Source of the DNA: Heliorestis convoluta
GTDB taxonomy: Bacteria; Bacillota; Desulfitobacteriia; Heliobacteriales; Heliobacteriaceae
DNA: 64,000 bases
Reading direction: 5' to 3'
NCBI RefSeq assembly: GCF_009649955.1
Contig: NZ_CP045875.1
Span: forward strand, 1,283,501-1,347,500
Positions 1 through 8,624 of the stretch are shown in pieces. The notes below the pieces were generated by a model. That model searched no databases. It was not told the DNA's origin and was given only the letters and a program-made list of their open reading frames with translations. The position numbers were made by a program, and so were the translations under genes. The stretch's first letter is position 1. Every line of letters begins with the position of its first letter.

Positions 1-150
1 ATAAAAACTAGCGCTATTATAGCACATGGATCGCCCATACGGTAGGGGGGTATAAAAAACTTAACATATTTGTGAAACTTTTTGCGGGTTCATAATCCGA
101 ATTCTTCTAATTCTTATGTAAGCACTATCTGTCAGCAAACGCCAAAAGCT

Positions 151-813
151 CTACCTCCACTGAATCTCAACCATCCCCTGACTTCGCAAAAAGGCATTGG
201 CCTGAGAAAAAGGGCGACTGCCAAAAAAACCACGATGAGCCGAAAGGGGACTGGGGTGGACCGACTGAATTATAAGATGATGAGCAGCAGTAATCAACGA
301 TTTCTTATCCTGGGCGTTTTTGCCCCAGAGAATAAAAACAACGGGCTTCTCTCGTTCATTCAGCTTGCGAATTACCTGATCGGTAAAAAATTCCCAACCC
401 TTTCCTTTATGCGAATTGGCTTGCCCGGCCCGAACTGTCAAAACCGTATTCAGCAACAAGACCCCTTGCTGTGCCCAGTGCACCAAAGAACCAGAAGAAG
501 GAAAAGGACAGCCTAGATCGCTTTGAAGTTCCTTAAAAATATTTTGCAAAGAAGGTGGCAAAGGTTGACCCGGAGGCACAGAAAAACTCAAGCCATGAGC
601 CTGCCCAGGCCCGTGATAGGGATCTTGCCCTAAAATGACTACTTTCGTATTTTCATAGGAAGTATAATGAAGAGCATTAAAAATATCATACATATCAGGG
701 TACACAAGACCACTCTGGTACTCTTTTTTCAAAAATTTTCGCAGTTCTATGTAATAATCTTTTTGAAACTCCTCTTCCAAAAGAGGAGCCCAATCGTTCC
801 GCAAAATGGCCAT
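151..813 (-). CDS. ung: Uracil-DNA glycosylase, family 1
   Basis: Base-excision repair enzyme that removes uracil from DNA in the cytoplasm. The 220-residue product carries the water-activating motif GQDPYHG at residues 62-68 (Asp64 is the expected catalytic residue) and the second signature [17 protein letters not shown] at about 186-202 (His186). Length is normal for family 1 UNG. The ORF is open to 879, but the ATG at 813 is preferred because AAAGGAG lies about 8 nt upstream and homology begins there. It is divergent from the SLAP-type gene at 1029. Nothing is odd about it. Identity is near certain from the motifs. Confidence 0.97.
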   Translation of the reverse strand: MAILRNDWAPLLEEEFQKDYYIELRKFLKKEYQSGLVYPDMYDIFNALHYTSYENTKVVILGQDPYHGPGQAHGLSFSVPPGQPLPPSLQNIFKELQSDLGCPFPSSGSLVHWAQQGVLLLNTVLTVRAGQANSHKGKGWEFFTDQVIRKLNEREKPVVFILWGKNAQDKKSLITAAHHLIIQSVHPSPLSAHRGFFGSRPFSQANAFLRSQGMVEIQWR

Positions 814-1028
814 ATCGTCTACTCCTTTCTGAAATTCAATTCCATCTACCCCACCAAAAAGCCTTTTTTTCAAAGACAACGCAGAAACAGGCAGGATTTG
901 GTTAACATACCGAAGAATAATAAACTTTCAAAAATAGATTTATAAAAGGGCGAACCAGAAACTGTCGTCCTCGTCCAAGAATAAGACAAGATAAAGTAAG
1001 ATAAAGACAAGAAAGGCAGGCAAAAGCA

Positions 1029-1733
1029 TTGCAAGGTGAAGTAATCGTAGAAGGTTCCATTCTACTCAACCTAGACGATGTTGTTCAAGTAAGTGCCACC
1101 TTTAAAAATAACTTGAAACAACCGGTCATTTTTGAGGAGATTCCTCTCTTACTTGTCGATAAAAAAGGGAAAATCCTAGCAAAACAAGCTTTCAACCTTT
1201 CTGAGATGGGTCGCATCGCGCCCGGTGAAAAGAAAAAGTGGGATCTCGCTTTTGATCGAAAAAACGTACTCGTAGATCAGATCAAGCAAGACAATTGGGC
1301 CATCCTTTTTGACATGGAAGATATGACCACCGGGCAAAAGGACTTTGAGCTAGAAGGTCTTCCAGAAGGCTATCCACCAGAACAAGAGGAAAAGCTAAAA
1401 GCCATTTTGAAAAAAATGCCCATTGTGAAACCAGGAGAAGTTAGCTTTACACCGCTTCATGCTACTGTGAACAAAGGGCAGTTGCTCGTTGCTGTCATGA
1501 TTCGCAATGGCGGAGAAAAGACCTTAAAAATCGATGCCCTGCCTCTACTCTTGCTAGACGCCCAAGGGGAAGAAGCAGCCAAGGCGCAATTTCAACTTGA
1601 GAATTTTCTTGTCTCACCAGGCAAAGCCCGTCTTTGGACCTTTGTTTTTCCAGAAGAAATGGTACAGAAGAAAAATCCTGATCTGAGCAGCTGGTCTTTG
1701 CAGATAAAAAGTACAACCCCAAAACAAGTATAA
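1029..1733 (+). CDS. SLAP-domain protein (S-layer-associated duplicated domain)
   Basis: The 234-residue protein has two similar halves (about 5-105 and 135-230). Each is a beta-sandwich-like unit of the type 'V.v.V.f.N....i.f..iPLLLvD..G...A...F.L......PG....W.f.F'. This duplicated arrangement resembles the SLAP_DUP family seen with accessory Sec/S-layer assembly in Bacillota. There is no signal peptide or membrane segment, so it may act in the cytoplasm or as a partner of exported surface protein. The start is a TTG with AAAGGCAGG about 8 nt upstream. It ends just before the promoter of the glycosyltransferase gene. The role in S-layer handling is inferred from the family only. Confidence 0.55.
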   Translation: MQGEVIVEGSILLNLDDVVQVSATFKNNLKQPVIFEEIPLLLVDKKGKILAKQAFNLSEMGRIAPGEKKKWDLAFDRKNVLVDQIKQDNWAILFDMEDMTTGQKDFELEGLPEGYPPEQEEKLKAILKKMPIVKPGEVSFTPLHATVNKGQLLVAVMIRNGGEKTLKIDALPLLLLDAQGEEAAKAQFQLENFLVSPGKARLWTFVFPEEMVQKKNPDLSSWSLQIKSTTPKQV

Positions 1734-1763
1734 CTTGTTTTGCCCTGCAATTGTCGCTATAAT
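1721..1763 (+). promoter_or_regulatory. Sigma-A-like promoter overlapping a palindrome
   Basis: TTGTTT (1735-1740), a 17-nt spacer, then TATAAT (1758-1763), about 30 nt before the glycosyltransferase ATG. The -35 box lies inside a perfect 9-bp inverted repeat with a 3-nt centre (1721-1741) that also covers the SLAP stop codon. This is either an operator or a T-poor terminator hairpin. Confidence 0.6.
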
Positions 1764-1793
1764 GAGTATGATTCTGGCAATGGGGGAGAGTCC

Positions 1794-3293
1794 ATGTCCA
1801 GGCCTATCCGAGTATTGCATATAATTGGCGGAGGGGAAATCGGCGGCGCCGAGATTCATATCCTGGACTTAGCCAGACATCTTTCACCTGGGAAAATCGA
1901 GGTGCATTTGTGTTGCCTTTTTCCAGCACCCCTCTTGCAATGGGCAGAGCAGCAAGGGATCCCTGCTGTTGCTGTGCCTATGCGAAGCAAATTCGATCTT
2001 TTCAGCTTATGGAAAGTCGCTCAGGTTATCCGGAAGATTGATCCCCAAATCGTTCACACCCATGGGGTTCGGGCCAATATGATTGGTCGTTTGGCTGCTG
2101 CGCTAGTAGGATCCCGCAAAATCGTTACGACGGTTCACAGTGTATTGGAACACGATTACCCTGATGCAGTTGCACGCCGTCTTAATTTCTGGCTGGAGCG
2201 AGCCACAGCGGGCCTCACCGATCGATATATCGCCATTTCTGACTTTATTAAGCAAAATATTGTTGACCAAGGGATTCCGCGTGAGAAGATCACTGTTATC
2301 CACAACGGCATTGAATTGGAAAAATTCACAGGTCCGTTGCTGTTACCTGAAGAGCCAAAAGGTCTTTGTCCTCGAGAATGTATCGACATAAGAGAATATG
2401 ACTTTGACAGTGAAGAGCTGAGTCTCGATCTAGTAAAAGAACACAGCAAGGTGTCTTTGAAAGAACAAGAAGACATTGCTACTCACCAAGATAGCCTTAA
2501 AAGCGTAGACGGTAAGAGTAGCGAACAAGGTAGCAAAGGCTTTGATGGCAATCCTGAGAAGAGAAAAAAGCCCCAAACAGCCCTTTCCTATTGTGTGAAT
2601 TCTTTTACCCTTGATCAGAGTGCAGCACCGATTTGCCGTGATCAAGAAGCACAGCAACTGCGAGCCCATTATGGTCTCAATGCCTGCACACCTCTTGTCG
2701 GCATGGTTGGGCGTTTTCACCCTGTCAAAGGTCATGAAGTGCTTGTAAAAGCAGCCAAAGAAATCGTAAAGCTTCATCGCGATGTTCGTTTTCTCTTGGT
2801 GGGAGATGGCTTTCACCGCCCAGAGATTGAAAAAATCGTGATCGAAGAAGGCTTGTCGCCTTATTTCATTTTTGCTGGTTTTCGAGATGATGTAACGGTC
2901 ATTTACAGAGCCATCGACATTCTCGCCTTGCCTTCTTTATCAGAAGGTCTCTGTCTGACTGTAATGGAAAGCATGATCAGTGGTTGCCCTGTAGTGGCCA
3001 GTCGTGTTGGAGGAATTCCTGAAGTGATTAGCGACGGCAAAGACGGTGTGCTCGTCCCTGCAGGCGATCCCCTTGCTCTTGCCGCTGGCATTGTGAATCT
3101 TCTAGAGAATCGAGATAAGATGAAACGCCTCAGCCAAGCAGCCATGAAAACAATCGAAGAGCGTTTCACAGTGCAAAAAATGGCAGAACGTACTGAGGCT
3201 TTTTACGAGCATATTGTGAACGAGGACAAGCTAAAACTTACAAATAACAATAAAGCACCCAAAGAAAAGGCAAAAAAGAGCAAGTGGATCTAG
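1794..3293 (+). CDS. Glycosyltransferase, GT4 family, with central insertion
   Basis: A cytoplasmic sugar transferase of the GT-B fold, probably acting in envelope polysaccharide synthesis. The N-terminal Rossmann half starts with VLHIIGGGEIGGAE (8-21). The C-terminal donor-binding half starts at about 301 (LVGMVGRFHPVKG) and contains the EX7E-type motif SEGLCLTVMES. The ORF is open from 1740, but ATG 1794 has GGGGGAG at ideal spacing and starts exactly at the fold. Between the halves, residues about 181-280 form an extra charged, low-complexity segment not usual for the family, so the protein is 499 residues rather than about 380. It is followed 9 nt later by murJ. The substrate cannot be read from sequence. 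Confidence 0.88.
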   Translation: MSRPIRVLHIIGGGEIGGAEIHILDLARHLSPGKIEVHLCCLFPAPLLQWAEQQGIPAVAVPMRSKFDLFSLWKVAQVIRKIDPQIVHTHGVRANMIGRLAAALVGSRKIVTTVHSVLEHDYPDAVARRLNFWLERATAGLTDRYIAISDFIKQNIVDQGIPREKITVIHNGIELEKFTGPLLLPEEPKGLCPRECIDIREYDFDSEELSLDLVKEHSKVSLKEQEDIATHQDSLKSVDGKSSEQGSKGFDGNPEKRKKPQTALSYCVNSFTLDQSAAPICRDQEAQQLRAHYGLNACTPLVGMVGRFHPVKGHEVLVKAAKEIVKLHRDVRFLLVGDGFHRPEIEKIVIEEGLSPYFIFAGFRDDVTVIYRAIDILALPSLSEGLCLTVMESMISGCPVVASRVGGIPEVISDGKDGVLVPAGDPLALAAGIVNLLENRDKMKRLSQAAMKTIEERFTVQKMAERTEAFYEHIVNEDKLKLTNNNKAPKEKAKKSKWI

Positions 3294-3302
3294 GAGTGTA
3301 CT

Positions 3303-4874
3303 ATGCCCAAAGCGAATCGCATCGCCCAAGCCGCAGTCCTCATTATGGTGGTGACGCTGGCAGGGCGTTTTTTCGGTTTTATCCGTGAAATGCTTACGGC
3401 CAACTATTTTCCCGTTGAGCTAGTAGATGCTTACGTCGTTGCCTACACACTACCAAATATTTTTGGCGTTACCATGACAGGCGCTTTTATGGCTGCTTTT
3501 ATTCCTGCCTTTACCAAATTGTTGGTGGCAGATGAAAAAGAAAGAGCCTGGCGCTTGGGCTCTACCATTTTTAACATTGTATTTATCGCTTTTACCTTTC
3601 TGGTCATTCTAGGTATTATTTTTGCGCCCACTGTGGTCAAGCTTATTGCGCCTGGTTTTTCTGGAGAACGTCTAGATCTGACGGTTGATCTTATGCGGAT
3701 TATGTTTCCCACCTTGATCTTTGTCTCCGTGGCGGGCATTACCATGGGAATGCTAAATTCCTATGATCACTTTCTCGTCCCGGCCTTAGGTCCACTGGTG
3801 GCTTCCATGTCAGTCATCGGCGCCATAATTTTTCTTTCGCCGACCATGGGCGTCTATGCCCTCGCTGTAGGCATTTTGTTTGGACTTTTTTTACAGTTGG
3901 CCATACAAGTACCCATCTTACCACGATACGGCTTTCGTTATAAGATGACCATGGATCTAAAAGATCCGCTGGTTCGTCAGGTGGGCTTGTTAATCGTGCC
4001 AGTTATTATTGGCGTAGGCATTGGGCAAGTCAATATTTTAATTGACCGCATCCTTGCCTCTGGATTAGAAGCGGGGAGTATCGCTGCACTAAACTTTGCC
4101 AACCAAGTTATGCAATTGCCCATGGGCATTTTTGTCCAAGCCATTGCTGTGCCTATTTTTCCAGCTCTATCTGCCTTGGTGGCCCGCGGTGACTTTGCAG
4201 GCATGCAACGAGCTTTCGGCCGCGGTACCAACTACTATACCCTTTTGCTCATACCTATGACCGTAGGCATGATGGTCCTAGCTATACCAACCATTCGTTT
4301 GATATTTGAAAGAGGCGCTTTTACGCCAGAAAATACAATTGCCACATCCATTGCGCTCTTCTGGTATGCTTTAGGCATTTTACCTTCCGCCATGCGCGAT
4401 CTATATACGCGTGTCTTTTACGCTCTACAAGATACCAAAACACCTGTAAAAATTGGCGCTTTATCAGTCGCCATACATATTGTGTTAAATCTTTTGCTCA
4501 TTGGTCCCATGGGCCACGGCGGGCTGGCTCTAGCCACATCTATCTCCACAGCCCTCAATATGATCGTTCTTGGCTGGATTTTATGGAAGCGCACTGGTGG
4601 CTGGAACTTGTCCGGTCAACTTGTTGTCTTCGGCAAGACTTTGTTTGCAGCGGCTATCATGGGTGTAGTCGTTTACTTTGTCAATGATTACCTCTACCAA
4701 CTCGTAGGCTACCAGCGAGGATTTGGTGAAATTATCCAACTTGCAGGTGCCATCGGTACAGGTTTTGCCGTCTATGCTTTCCTCGTCTGGATCATGGGCA
4801 TTGAAGAAGTGAACATGGCCATCGATATGGCTCGCGAAAAAGGCGGCGCTCTCATAGCAAAGATTCGTTCATAA
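3303..4874 (+). CDS. murJ: Lipid II flippase MurJ (MviN family)
   Basis: An integral membrane protein of 523 residues that flips lipid-linked peptidoglycan precursor (or a related polyprenyl-linked sugar) across the cytoplasmic membrane. The N-terminus AGRFFGFIREMLTANYF is the family signature. There are about 14 hydrophobic segments, and the conserved stretch RDLYTRVFYALQDTKTPVK occurs at about 366-384. Length matches MurJ. It begins 9 nt after the glycosyltransferase stop with GGAG upstream, so the two are likely co-transcribed. A polysaccharide flippase of the same superfamily is the alternative. MurJ is preferred because of the signature and length. Confidence 0.92.
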   Translation: MPKANRIAQAAVLIMVVTLAGRFFGFIREMLTANYFPVELVDAYVVAYTLPNIFGVTMTGAFMAAFIPAFTKLLVADEKERAWRLGSTIFNIVFIAFTFLVILGIIFAPTVVKLIAPGFSGERLDLTVDLMRIMFPTLIFVSVAGITMGMLNSYDHFLVPALGPLVASMSVIGAIIFLSPTMGVYALAVGILFGLFLQLAIQVPILPRYGFRYKMTMDLKDPLVRQVGLLIVPVIIGVGIGQVNILIDRILASGLEAGSIAALNFANQVMQLPMGIFVQAIAVPIFPALSALVARGDFAGMQRAFGRGTNYYTLLLIPMTVGMMVLAIPTIRLIFERGAFTPENTIATSIALFWYALGILPSAMRDLYTRVFYALQDTKTPVKIGALSVAIHIVLNLLLIGPMGHGGLALATSISTALNMIVLGWILWKRTGGWNLSGQLVVFGKTLFAAAIMGVVVYFVNDYLYQLVGYQRGFGEIIQLAGAIGTGFAVYAFLVWIMGIEEVNMAIDMAREKGGALIAKIRS

Positions 4875-5016
4875 GAGCGTGTGAGCAATGTTCATAGCCA
4901 AGCCACAACGAATCATCCCCTAATGCCCGGACCTACAACGTAACAACAAGCAAGATACACTCGACACTCGAGTAGGCCTTTTGATTTCACTTTTCAGACA
5001 AAGGCAGGTTAGCACA

Positions 5017-5868
5017 GTGACTCTATCAGTCTCTACGCTTAAACTTTTGAACAAGCTATTTCCACAACCAGCCCACCCTTTGAACATGGCCCAGGATGGA
5101 ACAAAAAGCACGGCGCAGTGGCAGATGGAGCGCGGTGGCGAGACCTTGCGCTATTTTCTGCAGGCAGTATCGGAAAAAGAGCTATTTCAAGATCGTACGG
5201 TTCTCGACATGGGCTGTGGGCCCGGTGGTAAGACCTGTTATTATGGGACCCGTGGTGTCAAAAAGGTGGTAGGACTTGACTTACTGCCTGATTTTATCGC
5301 GGAAGCCCAAGCTCTCGCAGAGCAAGAAGGCCTAGGGGAACGCGTTGACTTTGTGGCAGCAGATGCAACAGCCATGCCCTTTGCCGACGAAACCTTTGAC
5401 GTCATTATCGCCAATGACTTTATGGAACACGTAGGCAATCCCGAAGGCGCTTTACGTGAAGCCCACAGGGTCTTAAGAAAAGGGGGGCGTCTCTATGTGA
5501 ACTTCCCACCTTACTACCACCCCTACGGCGCCCACCTATCCGATGCCATCGCCATTCCCTGGGTACATCGCTTTTTCTCCGAAGAAACACTGATTCAAGC
5601 CTACAAAGACCTAGTACGAGCCTATCCAGACGGCGAAAAACGAATCGCCTTTCGCTTTAGCAAAGATGAAAAAGGGCAAGAGTACCTAAGCTACGTCAAC
5701 GGTATGACCATCGAACGCTTCGAAAAAATACTCCAAAAAACACCCTACCTGAAAGTAGCCTATTACCGAGAAGCACCCTTAAGAGACTTCCTAGCCCCCT
5801 TAAGTAAAAACCCCTCTTTACGAGAATACCTCGTCCGCATGGTCGTCGTAATACTAGAAAAAAAGTAA
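5017..5868 (+). CDS. Class I SAM-dependent methyltransferase
   Basis: A soluble methyltransferase of 283 residues. SAM motif I (VLDMGCGPGGKT) is followed by the acidic end of strand 2 (VVGLDLLPDF), the VDFVAADATAMPFADETFDVI motif and FMEHVGNPEGALREAHRVLRKGG, all typical of the Methyltransf_11 type. The reading frame is open upstream to a TTG at 4981. I prefer the GTG at 5017 because AAGGCAGG lies 8 nt before it. It follows murJ by about 140 nt and ends at a strong terminator. The substrate is unknown; small molecules or polyprenyl/sugar compounds are possible. Confidence 0.82.
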   Translation: MTLSVSTLKLLNKLFPQPAHPLNMAQDGTKSTAQWQMERGGETLRYFLQAVSEKELFQDRTVLDMGCGPGGKTCYYGTRGVKKVVGLDLLPDFIAEAQALAEQEGLGERVDFVAADATAMPFADETFDVIIANDFMEHVGNPEGALREAHRVLRKGGRLYVNFPPYYHPYGAHLSDAIAIPWVHRFFSEETLIQAYKDLVRAYPDGEKRIAFRFSKDEKGQEYLSYVNGMTIERFEKILQKTPYLKVAYYREAPLRDFLAPLSKNPSLREYLVRMVVVILEKK

Positions 5869-5895
5869 CGTAAAATCACAAAACGAAGCAACACG

Positions 5896-5940
5896 AAACA
5901 AGCCACCAAAGGAGCCAAGAAGCTCTTTGGTGGCTTGTTT
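5896..5940. terminator. Intrinsic terminator, probably bidirectional
   Basis: A perfect 16-bp stem (5896-5911 with 5925-5940) with flanking A and T runs on both sides, located after the methyltransferase stop. Confidence 0.85.
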
Positions 5941-6099
5941 ATTAGTTGCTTTTGTTCAAACCAGTTCATTTTCTAACCAACCCGCCATGCCTGGATGGGC
6001 GCAACCAAGATGCTACCAAACGAAACGGTCCCCCTACCATCCTGTACCAATCCATGAAAATCAGCTTTTTCCTGATTACGTTGGGGTTACTTCATAGAG

Positions 6100-6214
6100 G
6101 GGCCAGGGCATCACGCTTTCCTCCGCTCTGGACTGGTCCCACGCTGTTACCGCCAGCAAGCTGGCGACAGCTGAGGTCCCAAGTCCCGCTGCGGAAAGCG
6201 TGATGCCCTGGCCC
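6100..6214 (+). ncRNA. Structured element 1: 22-bp outer stem with conserved core
   Basis: The outer arms 6100-6121 and 6193-6214 are perfectly complementary. Inside, a 57-nt core (6130-6186) folds as GGACT/AGTCC, an internal loop with TCCCAC opposite TGAGGTC, a 5-bp helix (6143-6147 with 6167-6171) and a CAAG-capped hairpin (6151-6166). The reverse complement of 6376-6432 has the same core with compensatory changes. I do not recognise the family. A structured RNA or a hairpin mobile element is possible; the strand is nominal. Confidence 0.6.
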
Positions 6215-6346
6215 AGAGGGTTTTTGCTGATTGTTACTTCCGTTGGAGTAGCTTTGCGTAACCTCCTGTTATCCTGTTATGATTACGCAACTGCCTATTG
6301 TATTTGCAATAGGCCAAAACGTAGTCACAACAAGCAAAATGTATCT

Positions 6347-6461
6347 GGGGCAGGCCTTATTCATTCCTGGAGAGAGGACTTCAGACCTCAGCCATCGGCA
6401 GCTTGCTGCCGCTCATGGCGTGGGATGAGTCCGTTCGGAAGGAATGAATAAGGCCTGCCCC
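6347..6461 (-). ncRNA. Structured element 2: same architecture, opposite strand
   Basis: The outer arms 6347-6367 and 6441-6461 are a perfect 21-bp inverted repeat, with a sequence unrelated to element 1's arms. The minus-strand 57-nt core (6432 down to 6376) has the same helix lengths and the same loop sequences (TCCCAC, CAAG, TGAGGTC) as element 1. Two pairs in the 5-bp helix and one in the terminal hairpin have changed on both sides. Confidence 0.6.
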
Positions 6462-6517
6462 CACCACAAAGTATCTATTTTCGTAATTACCTCTGAACCG
6501 ATGTGGCTATTTTCGCG

Positions 6518-8536
6518 CTAGGCACCTTTCGTAACCCCCGAATCAGGCTCACGAAACTTCCAAACCAAGGCCACAAAAAGCCAGAACAAAATAACCATCA
6601 TAGGCACTTCAAAAACATTTTCCACAGCATTATGGAAAACAACACCGGTCAGACCACAAGCAATACCTGTAGCCAAAGCCTTCAAGCGAGGAGGCGCATG
6701 AATGGCCACACCAAAAGCCATGCGCATAACAGCAATCATTAAAGCGATAAAAGAAACAAGACCAATCAGGCCTGTCTCAGCAGCCGTTTTCAAATAATAG
6801 TTATCCGTATAGATTGTGCGATGACCGAGAAGATTTTTGTTATGATCAGCGGCAGCGCCACCAAACTGACCAAGGCCGATCCCTGTTAGTGGCTTTTCTT
6901 GAACTTTATCTAAAGCCATATTCCAGCGGTCAATACGACCCCCTTGGGCTGACTTGTTCATGTAGTCAGGGCTCAACAAATAGCTAACTCGGTCTGCCAC
7001 AGAAGGCAAGGCAATGGGAAGCAAAATAGCGCCAATTAAGAAAGCTGCTATCAAACGACGATCATAAATGGCACCAAAAAGGATAATGCCCAAAGCGAGA
7101 CCGAGCCAGGCGCCACGGGAAAAGGTAACGACCATACAAAGGCCCATAACGGCTGCACAACCTAGATAGAAAAGCCGTTGTGCAGGTGTGCCTCGATAGG
7201 CCAGTGCTAAAGCAATAGGAGTAGAAAGAACAAGTAAACCGCCTAAAACGTTGGGGCTGCCAATAATGGAATAAGCACGTGTGCGAATGCCTACTTCGGC
7301 TTGATCGACCCACGTTGAAGGCATGGGTGCTCCTGTAATGTACTGATAAACGCCATGCAAGGCAATCAGCGTGGTAGCCAGCGTAAATCCAACGAGTAAG
7401 GTAAGCGCTTCTTTGGTATGACGTAGCAATTGTACAGCCAAGTAGAACCAAAGCATATGCTGCACAATTACGCGTAAGCCATCGATGGGAACCTGAATTC
7501 GTGGATAGGTGTAGTCAATGAGAAACATAAAGAGCATAATGGCAATGAAAGCAGTAAGTGCGTAGAATGTGGGATGGTGCTTCCATTGAAAATCTCTTTG
7601 ACTAAGCCAGTGGGCAACAATGGCACCCACCATAAGCAATAAAAGTGCCTCATCCCACCACGTTGGAATGCCAAACATGTTCACCTGCTGTCGCAAAAAC
7701 CAGTCAATAGGGCCATAAAGAGCCAGCGCCCAGAGCCCTAGAATAGGACGGAAAAAGAGCAATTGCAAAGACAGCAGTATCAGGGGCAATACAAGGACGT
7801 AGGGACTGTTAAATCGTACCCACAAAAAGCCAATCACAGCACCAAAAAGCAGAAGAAGACCATACATGACGTAAGCACTGAAGCCTTCCAAAGGTGGCGC
7901 CACCCTATAATTATCGTCAACGTCAACAGAATGAAGAGGCTCATCTTTTTGAAGAGCCGAAGGCACGAAAAAGTCAGTTACTTTTGCAGGCACTGATTTG
8001 TCCCAGATGGCTTGCACCGTGACAAGGCTATTTCGCCAGAGGTAAAATAGGAGCAAGGTCCCGGCAAAGACAAAGGCTTTGAAAAAGGTCATAGCACCAA
8101 GCAAGGCAAGTGCCACCGTTAAACCTACAAGAAAAGCGAGCCCAGCTCGAGCCAGTCCACCTAGTTGCCACCCTTCAGGGCAAGCAAGGTGTCGCACAAT
8201 GGTAGCTACAATGCTTCCCCGGGAGATTTCTTCTAGTAAATCAATGAACTTTAATCGAAGAGAACGCACCGGCTTGGTAAGGGTAGCTCCAAGGGCAACA
8301 ACAAAAGAAGAAGATCGTTGGCGCTGCAAGCGCTCCAGCGGGTCTGAGGAAAAATAGCGCCCCACCAGGCCTCGCGAAGCCCCTTGCGCTGCTTTTTCCA
8401 GATAGCGATGGAAAATGCTAGAACGCCATAATTTTTCAATCTGAAAAAGGCCGCCGTAGAGGTAGAGCAATATTCTTACAAAGAGGCTGTTGACAATTAC
8501 TTGCTGAAGCGTTTGAATGATATTCAGAAGAGTCAC
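6518..8536 (-). CDS. O-antigen ligase/polymerase-like membrane protein (Wzy_C type)
   Basis: A large polytopic membrane protein of 672 residues. The N-terminal about 130 residues are amphipathic and basic. They are followed by about twelve hydrophobic segments, and the central region has the Wzy_C pattern 'RAYSIIGSPNVLGGLL ... FSRGAWLGLALG'. Such proteins polymerise or ligate polysaccharide on the outer face of the membrane. The GTG start at 8536 is uncertain. A GAGGTGA overlaps it, so initiation may be slightly downstream. It is divergent from the glycosyltransferase at 8625, and both are probably in the same cell-surface glycan pathway. The exact reaction (ligase versus polymerase) is not determinable. 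Confidence 0.8.
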   Translation of the reverse strand: MTLLNIIQTLQQVIVNSLFVRILLYLYGGLFQIEKLWRSSIFHRYLEKAAQGASRGLVGRYFSSDPLERLQRQRSSSFVVALGATLTKPVRSLRLKFIDLLEEISRGSIVATIVRHLACPEGWQLGGLARAGLAFLVGLTVALALLGAMTFFKAFVFAGTLLLFYLWRNSLVTVQAIWDKSVPAKVTDFFVPSALQKDEPLHSVDVDDNYRVAPPLEGFSAYVMYGLLLLFGAVIGFLWVRFNSPYVLVLPLILLSLQLLFFRPILGLWALALYGPIDWFLRQQVNMFGIPTWWDEALLLLMVGAIVAHWLSQRDFQWKHHPTFYALTAFIAIMLFMFLIDYTYPRIQVPIDGLRVIVQHMLWFYLAVQLLRHTKEALTLLVGFTLATTLIALHGVYQYITGAPMPSTWVDQAEVGIRTRAYSIIGSPNVLGGLLVLSTPIALALAYRGTPAQRLFYLGCAAVMGLCMVVTFSRGAWLGLALGIILFGAIYDRRLIAAFLIGAILLPIALPSVADRVSYLLSPDYMNKSAQGGRIDRWNMALDKVQEKPLTGIGLGQFGGAAADHNKNLLGHRTIYTDNYYLKTAAETGLIGLVSFIALMIAVMRMAFGVAIHAPPRLKALATGIACGLTGVVFHNAVENVFEVPMMVILFWLFVALVWKFREPDSGVTKGA

Positions 8537-8624
8537 CTCACAATATAAAAGATTCTATCGAACTTTGCTTTTTCCCCTATCTCTAAGGCTTTACAAGTTC
8601 AATAATAAGAAGGATGAAGAAAGA

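Larger units (their letters stand above)
5869..6517. other. 649-nt gene-free gap between convergent genes
   Basis: Beyond the terminator at 5896-5940 it holds two long structured palindromic elements (6100-6214 and 6347-6461). The short ORFs crossing these elements are explained by the palindromes and show no protein-like features. Confidence 0.8.

Noticed and set aside
667-945. 92-codon plus-strand ORF over the start of ung
   Set aside because: Antisense to a certain gene and hydrophobic/basic without motif.
5946-6451. Two ORFs of 83-85 codons in the gap after the methyltransferase
   Set aside because: They run through the palindromic arms of the structured elements and show no protein-like pattern.
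6100-6461. Integron attC sites, hammerhead, twister or HDV-like ribozymes, or IS200/IS605 ends
   Set aside because: No GTTRRRY core sites, no CUGAUGA/GAAA pair, no twister or HDV conserved core in the right order, and no transposase nearby.
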